DNA from: Amycolatopsis jiangsuensis
GTDB lineage: Bacteria; Actinomycetota; Actinomycetes; Mycobacteriales; Pseudonocardiaceae
DNA length: 64,000 bases
Direction: 5' to 3'
Assembly (NCBI RefSeq): GCF_014204865.1
Contig: NZ_JACHMG010000001.1
Coordinates: forward strand, 6,784,501-6,848,500
This document shows positions 26,251-33,337 of the stretch, one piece after another. Positions within the stretch are counted from its first letter, which is position 1. The number at the start of each line of letters is the position of its first letter. The translations under genes and the position numbers were made by a program. The notes under the pieces are model-generated. The model was not told where the DNA came from and did no database searches. It worked only from the letters and a program-made list of their open reading frames with translations.

Positions 26251-27049
26251 GTTCGCTGCCCGTGCCGGGCACAAGGTGCTGCTGGGCATGATCCACCTGC
26301 CGCCGCTGCCGGGCAGCCCGTACCACCGCCGCGGCGCGCTCGGCCGGATCGTCGAGACCGCCGTGCGCTCGGCACGCGCCCTGGAGAACGGGGGCGCCGA
26401 CGGCTGCCTGGTGCAGACCGCGGACCGGGTCTACGGGACGGGGGACGAAGCCGACCCGGCCCGCGTGGCGGCGATGACGCTCGTGGTTTCGGAAGTCGTG
26501 CGTGCGACCGGGCCCGGATTCCGGACCGGTGTGCAGATCATGCGCAACGCCGTCTCCGCGTCGCTGGCCGTGGCGACGGTCGCGGGTGCGTCGTTCGTGC
26601 GCGCGGCCACCCTGGTCGGTGCCACGCTCAGCCCACAGGGCCTGGTCGAGGGCGATCCGCTGCGCGTGATGAGCTACCGGCGCAGCATCGAGGCCGAGGA
26701 CGTCGCGCTCGTCGCCGACGTCGACTCGATGCACTTCTCGTGGCTCAGCGGGGACAAGACCACCGGCCAGGTCGCGAAATGGGCCGTCGACGCCGGCGCC
26801 GACGCGGTCACCCTCGCTCACCGCGACGAGGACCGGACCCTGGCCATGATCGCGTCGGTCCGCGAGACGGCGCCCGCCGCGCCGGTGCTGCTCGCGGGGT
26901 ACACGAACCACCGCAACGCCGCCCGGCTGGTGGGCGCGGCCGACGGTGCGTTCGTCGGCACCTGCCTGGAAAGCGACGGCTGGGGCGGGGAGGTCGAGGA
27001 ACAGCGGGTGCACGACTACGTGACCGCGGTCCGGGCGGTGGGGGAATGA
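26243..27049 (+). CDS. BtpA/SgcQ family TIM-barrel protein
   Basis: A 268-residue protein of the BtpA family: N-terminal GMIHLPPLPGSP, central QIMRNAVSASLAVA and C-terminal VLLAGYTNHRNAARLVGAADGAFVGT are the characteristic blocks. Members are predicted TIM-barrel proteins with a phosphate-binding C-terminal strand; cyanobacterial BtpA affects photosystem I and SgcQ lies in a sugar operon, but no reaction is established. ATGCCTGA overlap with the PLP enzyme indicates coupling. Next to a SIS protein it probably handles a phosphorylated sugar or amine intermediate. Confidence 0.85.
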   Translation: MPEFAARAGHKVLLGMIHLPPLPGSPYHRRGALGRIVETAVRSARALENGGADGCLVQTADRVYGTGDEADPARVAAMTLVVSEVVRATGPGFRTGVQIMRNAVSASLAVATVAGASFVRAATLVGATLSPQGLVEGDPLRVMSYRRSIEAEDVALVADVDSMHFSWLSGDKTTGQVAKWAVDAGADAVTLAHRDEDRTLAMIASVRETAPAAPVLLAGYTNHRNAARLVGAADGAFVGTCLESDGWGGEVEEQRVHDYVTAVRAVGE

Positions 27050-27074
27050 CGAGCCGGGAAGGGCGGAACGGCGG

Positions 27075-28121
27075 ATGAAGCCGGAAGTGCTGGTGCGGCA
27101 AGCGGATCGGCTCGGCGACGACCTGCGCGCGCGGGCCGGCGAGAGTATCGCGCGGGCCACGGAGCTGACCGCGGCCGGCGCCTTCGCCGGGATCGGCCGG
27201 GTGGTGTTGGTCGGCAACGGCGATTCCCACCATGCCGCCCACGCGGCCGCGCTGGCGTTCGTGAAGTTCGCCGGCGTCGCGTGCGAACCCCTGCCCGCGC
27301 AACGGTTCGCCGACTACCCGGGCCCCGGGATGGGCCGGGGCACTCTCGTCGTGGGGATCTCGGCCTCCGGCGGCAGCCCGATGGTGGTCGAGGCGATCCG
27401 GCGGGCCAGGGAACTGGGTGCGGTGACTGTCGCGGTGACCGGCCGGCCGGGCAGCGCCCTGACCGACGCCGCGGAACATCCGTTCGTCGCGACCCTGCCC
27501 GGTCTCGAACCCTCGCCAGGGGTCCGCACCCACCAGCTCAGCCTGCTGCTTCTGCTGGCGCTCGCGATCGGGATCGGCACACGCCGGGCGGTACTGTCCA
27601 CAGTGGAGCAACAACGGCTGGCAGGCGAACTCGGCGCGCTGGCGGACCTGGTCGAGGAAACCGCGGCACTGGCCCGCCCCGTCTGCGCGCGGATCGCGGC
27701 CGAGGTCGCGAACGCTCCGCTGCGGATCTTCCTCGGCACCGGCCCGAGCCACGGCAGTGCCCTGCACGCCGCGGCCAAGATCGTCGAATCCGCCGGCTTG
27801 CCGAGCCTCGGGCAGGACACCGAGGAGTGGTGGCACGTCGAGCGCTTCTGCCGCCCGGCGGACCTGCCGGTGTTCGTGCTCGCCCAGCCCGGTACCGCGC
27901 ACCGGCGGGCGGTGGCCCTCGCCGCGCGGGCCCGGCAGCGCGGGCGGCGGCTGCGCTTCGTGGGCGAAGCCGGCGAATACGGCGCTCCGGACGTGCCGAT
28001 CGCCGGTCCGGTGCGGGCGGAGTTCGCGCCACTCGTGTACGGCGTCTTCGCCCCGTACCTGGCCGCGGACGTGGCGGCCGAGCTGGGCCACGAACCGTTT
28101 CTGGCCGACCTGTCCGGCTGA
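27075..28121 (+). CDS. Double SIS-domain protein (GlmS/FrlB-type aldose-ketose isomerase or deglycase)
   Basis: A 348-residue protein with two sugar-isomerase domains. The first reads VVLVGNGDSHHAAHAAALAF and VVGISASGGSPMVVEAI; the second reads IFLGTGPSHGSALHAAAKIVES with GQDTEEWWHVE, where GlmS/FrlB-type proteins carry the active-site Glu and His. No glutaminase domain, so it does not take ammonia from Gln itself. Likely chemistry is isomerisation of, or amine addition to or removal from, a phosphosugar. It lies 25 bases after btpA. Confidence 0.82.
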   Translation: MKPEVLVRQADRLGDDLRARAGESIARATELTAAGAFAGIGRVVLVGNGDSHHAAHAAALAFVKFAGVACEPLPAQRFADYPGPGMGRGTLVVGISASGGSPMVVEAIRRARELGAVTVAVTGRPGSALTDAAEHPFVATLPGLEPSPGVRTHQLSLLLLLALAIGIGTRRAVLSTVEQQRLAGELGALADLVEETAALARPVCARIAAEVANAPLRIFLGTGPSHGSALHAAAKIVESAGLPSLGQDTEEWWHVERFCRPADLPVFVLAQPGTAHRRAVALAARARQRGRRLRFVGEAGEYGAPDVPIAGPVRAEFAPLVYGVFAPYLAADVAAELGHEPFLADLSG

Positions 28122-28154
28122 ACCCTTCCCGACCGACCTGAGGAGACCGACGAC

Positions 28155-28436
28155 ATGGCAGACGCCTTGGCGGGGCGGACCGGCGACGCACTGGTCGCGG
28201 CCCTGCGCGAACTGGTCCTGCGGCAACTGCCGGCCACCGAGGCGGAGCTGGGTCCTGACAGCCCGCTGCGCGAGGCCGGTCTCACCTCGCTGCGCACCGT
28301 CGCGACGCTGGTCGCCATCGAGGACGCGCTGGGCAGGGACCTTCCTCCCGAGCTGATCACCGCGGAGACCTTCGGTAGCCTCCGTACGCTGGCCGCCGCG
28401 ATCGAGCCGGTGGCCGCGGCCACCGGGATCCGCTGA
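28155..28436 (+). CDS. Second free-standing acyl/peptidyl carrier protein
   Basis: A 93-residue carrier protein with the phosphopantetheine Ser in REAGLTSLRTVATLV (about residues 36-50): T-S-L replaces the usual D-S-L. A GAGGAG site precedes the ATG. Its stop overlaps the LLM oxidoreductase start (TGATG). A second carrier in another operon suggests two separately activated building blocks; the partner may be the ANL ligase at 31616-33205. Confidence 0.82.
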   Translation: MADALAGRTGDALVAALRELVLRQLPATEAELGPDSPLREAGLTSLRTVATLVAIEDALGRDLPPELITAETFGSLRTLAAAIEPVAAATGIR

Positions 28437-29398
28437 TGACCGAGCCGGTGCCGCGGATGCGCTTCGGAGTCCACTCCGGACAGCAGTACGAGAGCTACGA
28501 CGAGATGCTGCGGCTGTGGCAATGCGCCGAGGAACTCGGCTACGACTGGTGCTCCGTGTTCGACCACCTGCGCCCGCCGATGGGCGGGCCGGCCGGACCC
28601 TGTTTCGAGGGCACGACCCTGTTGTCCGCGCTCGCCGCGAGTACGCGCCGGATCCGCTGTGCGCTCATGGTCGCCCCGGTGGCGTGGCGGCACCCGGCCG
28701 TGCTGGCCGCGCTCGCCGCCACTATCGACCACGTCAGCGACGGCCGCGTCGAACTCGGCATCGGCGTCGGCGGCGCGGATCTCGCGCACACCCAGTACGG
28801 TCTGCCCCGCCCGTCGCGCGCCGAGCGGTCCGGCATGCTGGAGGAGACCGCCGCCGTGCTGCGCGGTTTGTGGTCGGGAGGCCCGGTCTCCTTCGCCGGC
28901 CGGCACTACCGGCTCGACGATGCCCACCTGCGTCCCGCGCCGGTGCAAGCCCGGCTGCCGCTGGTGGTCGGCGGGGTGAGCGATCCGGTGCTGCGCACCG
29001 CGGCGCGCTACGGAGACGTCTGGAACAGCTTGCTCGCCGAACCGGACCGGTACCGTGCGCGCAGCGCGCGGCTGGACCGCGCGTGCGAGGAAGCCGGCCG
29101 GGATCCGGCGCGGGTCCGCCGTTCGATGACGTTCCGCGCCTTGCTCGTGGAGGACCGCGCGGAGCTGCCGCGCGAACTCGACCGGCTGCGGCGGCGCTAC
29201 CCGCCCGATTCCCCGGTGTGGCCGGAGTACCTGGTCTTCGGTACCCCCGCGCAGTGCGCCGAAGCGTTGTGGCCGTACCGGGAACTCGGAGTCACCGATT
29301 TCGTGCTCGGCGTCCGGCCGCCGGTGGACTGGCGCTCCGTCACGCTCTTCGCCGACCAGGTCGTCCCGCTGCTGCGTGGCCGGCGCGCCGCGGCGTGA
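28436..29398 (+). CDS. LLM-class flavin/F420-dependent oxidoreductase
   Basis: A 320-residue luciferase-like TIM barrel: FGVHSGQQYESYDEMLRLWQCAEELGYDWC at the N-terminus, SDGRVELGIGVGG and LPLVVGGVSDPVLRTAARYGDVWN are family blocks. Such enzymes use FMNH2 or F420 for hydroxylation or hydride transfer; the sequence alone does not decide the cofactor. It is coupled to the carrier protein by a 1-base overlap, so its substrate may be carrier-bound. Carrier-dependent LLM enzymes are known to oxidise tethered amino acids. Confidence 0.88.
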   Translation: MTEPVPRMRFGVHSGQQYESYDEMLRLWQCAEELGYDWCSVFDHLRPPMGGPAGPCFEGTTLLSALAASTRRIRCALMVAPVAWRHPAVLAALAATIDHVSDGRVELGIGVGGADLAHTQYGLPRPSRAERSGMLEETAAVLRGLWSGGPVSFAGRHYRLDDAHLRPAPVQARLPLVVGGVSDPVLRTAARYGDVWNSLLAEPDRYRARSARLDRACEEAGRDPARVRRSMTFRALLVEDRAELPRELDRLRRRYPPDSPVWPEYLVFGTPAQCAEALWPYRELGVTDFVLGVRPPVDWRSVTLFADQVVPLLRGRRAAA

Positions 29399-29458
29399 CC
29401 GGGTGGCCCGTCCCAGATCCGCATGTCCCGGCCACACCGGTGAGAAAGGGAAACTACG

Positions 29459-30226
29459 ATGGGCAACTACTATTCGGAGGGGTTCGCCTCCTTCTTCGAC
29501 ACCAGCTACACCGGGTGGGTCAACCGGTTCTCGCCGAAACTGGTCGCGCACCTGGCGCGGGTGCCCGGTACCGACCGCACGGCGGTGGACATCTGCTGTG
29601 GCACCGGGGTGACCGCGGCCTGGTTCCTCGACGCGGGATGGACGCTGCACGGCGTCGACGGGTCCAAGTCGATGCTGGACCTCGCGCGTGCCCGGCACGC
29701 CGGAGCGATCGCGGCGGGCCGGTTCGCGGTGACACAGGCCGATGCCCGCGAGTTCACCCTCCCGGCGCCGGTGTCCGCGTGTGTCAGCATGGACGGCGCG
29801 CTCAACCACCTGCCGTCCACCGAGGACCTGCGCGAGTGCTTCGCCGCGGCGTACGCGGCCCTCGCCCCGGGCGGTGAGTTCGTCTTCGACCTCTACGAGC
29901 AGACGCACTTCCTGCACTGGAACCACGTCACACTCACCGACACCCCCGACGCGGTCGTGGTCAAGCGCGGCGTCTGGGACACCGACACCCGCACCGGGAT
30001 GCTGCGCGTGTCGGGGATGTTCGGTGCGGGCGACCGTGCCCGGCGCGTGGACCAGACACTGACGAGCTGGTACTACGACCACGAAGACGTCACCGATGCC
30101 CTGCGAGCGGCGGGTTTCGCCCCGGTGCCGCACGAGTTCGGCGGGGCGGACCTCAAATGCGATTCGGGGTCGTGCTCGCGGACCGACGTCCCGTGCCGGG
30201 CGATCTACGCGGCCCGCAAATCCTGA
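29459..30226 (+). CDS. Class I SAM-dependent methyltransferase
   Basis: A 255-residue Rossmann methyltransferase. Motif I reads VDICCGTGVTAAWFLDAGW with acidic VDGSKSM after it; VSMDGALNHL is motif IV and ALAPGGEFVFDLYE motif V. N-terminal YYSEGFASFFDTSYTGW resembles small-molecule N- or O-methyltransferases. Last gene of the plus-strand operon, 60 bases after the LLM gene, followed by a strong hairpin. The C-terminal part has four Cys (CDSGSCSRTDVPC region), unusual for the family. The methyl acceptor is unknown. Confidence 0.88.
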   Translation: MGNYYSEGFASFFDTSYTGWVNRFSPKLVAHLARVPGTDRTAVDICCGTGVTAAWFLDAGWTLHGVDGSKSMLDLARARHAGAIAAGRFAVTQADAREFTLPAPVSACVSMDGALNHLPSTEDLRECFAAAYAALAPGGEFVFDLYEQTHFLHWNHVTLTDTPDAVVVKRGVWDTDTRTGMLRVSGMFGAGDRARRVDQTLTSWYYDHEDVTDALRAAGFAPVPHEFGGADLKCDSGSCSRTDVPCRAIYAARKS

Positions 30227-30231
30227 CCGTC

Positions 30232-30270
30232 AGCCGGACGGGACGGTGCCAGCGCACGTCCCGTCCGGCT
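30232..30270. terminator. Bidirectional terminator
   Basis: AGCCGGACGGGACG (30232-30245) and CGTCCCGTCCGGCT (30257-30270) form a perfect 14-bp stem with an 11-nt loop between the convergent methyltransferase and ALDH-like genes. Confidence 0.8.
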
Positions 30271-30280
30271 CTGCTCGTGC

Positions 30281-31588
30281 TCACTCGGCCGAAGGGGCCG
30301 GCCAGATGGTCCGCCGAACCCGGTAGTCCGCGACCGACGCGGCAAGGTGCTCCGGACGGCAGCGGACATCGACGCCACCGAATGCGGTCCCGGCCCCGGA
30401 CACCCAGTTCACCGAGATTTCCTTCGCACGCAGCACTCGTGCGACCTCGAGCGCTCGCGTCGCCGGGCCCCACACACTGGCGGCGTGCGACGGCGAGGAG
30501 TTCGCCAGCCGTACGGCCGCCTCGGGATCGGCGGCCGCTTGCACGGTCAGCATCGGCCCGGGCACCTCGCCCCGCACGGCCGGGGCGTCCGGGGCGAGGT
30601 CGGCGAGCACCCGGGCAGCGCGCCAGAAACCGTTGCGCTCCGGTGGTTCGAGGCACATCCCGGACTCGAAGGAGAACCCGGCGTCGCTGGTGGCCACCGC
30701 GGTGTCGAACAGGGTGAGCTGCTCGAGTCCGTTCATCGGCCCGAAGTCGGCTCCCGCCCGGCATCCGGCCACTGCGTCGGCGAGCCCGTGCACTGCCTGC
30801 TCGTAGTTCTCCCTAAGCGTGATCACCCGTGCGGGGGCGAAGTTCTGTCCCGCGTTGTGCATCCGTGCTCGGGCCAGGGTCCGGTAGGTCTGCGCGGGCG
30901 CGCCGGGCAGGACCACCGCCGGGCTGTTTCCGCCCCACCACAGGTACGCAGGCCGCAGCCCCGCGCCATGGGCGATGTCGATGGCGCTTCCGGTGTCGCC
31001 CGCGAAGGAGAGCGCGTCCACCGGGCCCGCCACCAGACTGCGGCCGGTCCGGCGGTCACCGGTGACCACGTTCAGCACGTCCGCGCCGAGGATCGCCACC
31101 GCGTTCTCGGCGAGGAGCTGCATCGAGTCAGGGGTGCTCTCGGCCGGTTTCACCACTACCGCGTTGCCCGCGGCCAAGGCGGGCAACGCCTGCTGCAGCG
31201 CGGAAAGCAGCGGATACGACCAGTGCACGAGCACCCCGGCCAGCCCGAGGGGGGTGGCGCCGTCGGCGGGTGGTGTCCCGGCCACGCCGGCGTAGGCGCG
31301 CAAGCGGCGCACTCCCGCGGCCACCTCGAGCCGGGCATCGCCGCGCGGCTTGCCCGTGCCGGCACATTCCAGGTCGACGTACTCCTCGATGCGCTCGCCG
31401 AGGTGCCCGGCGAGCGTGGCCAGCCGGTCCGCACGGTCCGGGCCGCTCAGCCGGGACCACGTCCGTGCCCCGTCCCGCGCGGCGGCGACCACGGCGGACA
31501 CGGCGTACTCGTCACCGATCGGTGCCAGGCCGCGGACCTGCCCGGTGCGCGGGTCGAGCAGCAGGGTCGCGGACCCTTCCCCGGTCAT
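30281..31588 (-). CDS. Aldehyde dehydrogenase family protein lacking catalytic residues
   Basis: A 435-residue ALDH-fold protein: VLVHWSYPLLSALQQALPALAAGNAVVVKPAE and LSFAGDTGSA match the cofactor-binding half. At the nucleophile site the family pattern GQxC is GQNF in HNAGQNFAPARV, and the general-base Glu of ELGGKSP is Trp in YLWWGGNSPAVV. Both catalytic residues are therefore missing, and it is shorter than usual (about 480). It could be a non-catalytic scaffold, or a reductase or transferase using another residue (CoA or carrier thioesters do not need the base). It follows the ANL ligase on the same strand, 27 bases on. Confidence 0.83.
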   Translation of the reverse strand: MTGEGSATLLLDPRTGQVRGLAPIGDEYAVSAVVAAARDGARTWSRLSGPDRADRLATLAGHLGERIEEYVDLECAGTGKPRGDARLEVAAGVRRLRAYAGVAGTPPADGATPLGLAGVLVHWSYPLLSALQQALPALAAGNAVVVKPAESTPDSMQLLAENAVAILGADVLNVVTGDRRTGRSLVAGPVDALSFAGDTGSAIDIAHGAGLRPAYLWWGGNSPAVVLPGAPAQTYRTLARARMHNAGQNFAPARVITLRENYEQAVHGLADAVAGCRAGADFGPMNGLEQLTLFDTAVATSDAGFSFESGMCLEPPERNGFWRAARVLADLAPDAPAVRGEVPGPMLTVQAAADPEAAVRLANSSPSHAASVWGPATRALEVARVLRAKEISVNWVSGAGTAFGGVDVRCRPEHLAASVADYRVRRTIWPAPSAE

Positions 31589-31615
31589 CGTCAGTTCGCC
31601 CCCCGGAGAAACCGC

Positions 31616-33205
31616 TCAGCCTCGGCCGAGCGCGCTCAAGTCGTCCCGCAGCTGCGGGCGCAGCACCTTCCCGGTCGTGGTCCGGGGAATCGCCGGCAGT
31701 GCGATCACCTGGGAGGGCAGCACGCCCTCGGGGAAAGTCGCCCGCAGCGAGCCGGTCAGCCCGGCGGTGCCGGTCTGGCCCTCGCCGGAAAGCACCACTG
31801 CGGCGACGATCTTCTCCCCGGCGAACCGGTCCGGCACCGTGACGCACGCGGCGTCCCGGACCTGTGGCAGGGCACGCAGCGCGCGATCCATCTCGTCGAG
31901 GGAGACCGATTCCCCGGCGACCTTGGCGATGTTCTTGAGCCGGCCGGTGAGGACGAACAAGCCGCGGCCGTCCCGCTCGATCCGGTAGCCGAGGTCCTGG
32001 GAGTGGAACCAGCCGCCGCGGAAGGCTTCGCGGGTCGCGTTCGCGTTGTGCACGTAACGCGACATCACGTTGTGGCCCCGCATGCAGATCTCGCCCACCT
32101 CGCCCGCGGGCAGCGGAGCACCTGCCGGGTCCAGGACCGCGACCTCGTTGCCGTAGACGGCGGTCCCGACAGAGGGGATGTCCGCCTCGAGCATCAGCTC
32201 CCGGTAGGTGGCGTCGGACAGGCTCGGAGGCAGCGTGCAGGAGAAGTTCGTGGTCTCGGAAAGCCCGTAGCCCTGCAGCACCCGGGCTCCCAGACGGTCG
32301 GCGACGGCCCGCGCCGTGCGGCTGGTCAACGGTGCCGCGGCGGAGACGAAGTAGGCGAACTCCGCGGGGAGGCGGGGACGGCGCCAGGTCTCCACGAGCG
32401 CTTCGAGGATGCCGGGCACGACGCTGGCGATCCGCGGTCGGAAAGTCTGCAACGTGGCGGGATAGCCAAGTGGGGAGAAGGATTCGCACAGCACCGTGTG
32501 CGCACCGGCGAGCATCGTGCCGAGCACAGTGAAGTGCAGGCCGTTGACGTGGTGGATGGGTAGGCACGCGAGCACCCGGTCGCCGCGGACGAGACCGTGG
32601 TGGCGCCGCACGGCTTCGGCGTTGGCCACCGCGTTGACGTGGGTCTGGGCGACGAGCTTCGACGCGGCCGTGGAGCCCGACGTCGCGAAGTAGAGCGCGT
32701 CGGCGGCCGGGTCGAGCGGGGGTGGCGAAGCCGCCGGTTCCGCCGGCTCCCTCCAGTGCGGCAGTGCTCGCGAGTCCGGATGCGGGGCGTCGGTGCCGGG
32801 AAGGTGCAGGGTGGCCAGCGCGCCGGCCGCCTCGAGCTGCAGGGCGTGCCGCTCGGGAGGGTCGGCTGGACCGAGCATCAGCAGCCCGAAACCGGCACGG
32901 AGGACGGCCAGCACAGTCAGGACCGAGGGCACATCGTTCGTCGGCGCGAAGGCGAGTACGGCGGGGCGGGTGGTGCCGAACTCGGCGCACAGCCACCCGG
33001 CCAGTGCGCGGCTCGCGGCGGCGGCGGTGCGGTAGTTCACGGTTGTCTCGGTGCCGTCGTGCGCGACGGCGGTGACGAAGGGAGCGTCGCCCTGGCAGGC
33101 GGAAAACCAGTCGAGGCCGTCCAGCGGGGTACGCCATGGCGAGGCGGGTACCACCGCGGCCGGGTCCCCGTAGTGGTGTGCGCGTACGTCGTCCGTGACT
33201 GTCAT
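31616..33205 (-). CDS. ANL superfamily acyl-AMP ligase
   Basis: A 529-residue adenylate-forming enzyme: ALYFATSGSTAASKLVAQTH (P-loop-like A3), LQGYGLSETTNFSC (A5), SQDLGYRIERDG (A7), GRLKNIAKVAGESVS (A8) and RTTTGKVLRPQL with the A10 Lys. The pattern is nearer to acyl-CoA synthetases and acyl-ACP ligases than to NRPS A domains. It should activate a carboxylic acid with ATP and pass it to CoA or to a carrier, perhaps the one at 28155-28436. SARP-type repeats lie upstream. Confidence 0.88.
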   Translation of the reverse strand: MTVTDDVRAHHYGDPAAVVPASPWRTPLDGLDWFSACQGDAPFVTAVAHDGTETTVNYRTAAAASRALAGWLCAEFGTTRPAVLAFAPTNDVPSVLTVLAVLRAGFGLLMLGPADPPERHALQLEAAGALATLHLPGTDAPHPDSRALPHWREPAEPAASPPPLDPAADALYFATSGSTAASKLVAQTHVNAVANAEAVRRHHGLVRGDRVLACLPIHHVNGLHFTVLGTMLAGAHTVLCESFSPLGYPATLQTFRPRIASVVPGILEALVETWRRPRLPAEFAYFVSAAAPLTSRTARAVADRLGARVLQGYGLSETTNFSCTLPPSLSDATYRELMLEADIPSVGTAVYGNEVAVLDPAGAPLPAGEVGEICMRGHNVMSRYVHNANATREAFRGGWFHSQDLGYRIERDGRGLFVLTGRLKNIAKVAGESVSLDEMDRALRALPQVRDAACVTVPDRFAGEKIVAAVVLSGEGQTGTAGLTGSLRATFPEGVLPSQVIALPAIPRTTTGKVLRPQLRDDLSALGRG

Positions 33206-33279
33206 CGAACGGCACCTTTCCCCGCTGCGCCGGCTTTCCGGCTCTCCGGACGAGCGTAGGACCGGCGGTGCGCCCGGGC

Positions 33280-33317
33280 GGTAATCCGGGAACCGGAGCG
33301 GAAAGCGGGGAGTAACT
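33280..33317 (-). promoter_or_regulatory. SARP-type heptamers upstream of the ANL ligase
   Basis: On the minus strand AGTTACT (33317-33311) and GATTACC (33286-33280), the latter in a GGTTCCCGGATTACC context that resembles the 20.7 and 24.4 kb sites. It lies 75-112 bases upstream of the ligase start, in the gap after the SARP gene. The pair spacing is less regular than at 15.8 kb. Confidence 0.5.
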
Positions 33318-33337
33318 GCGCAGGTCGCGCGCCCGGG

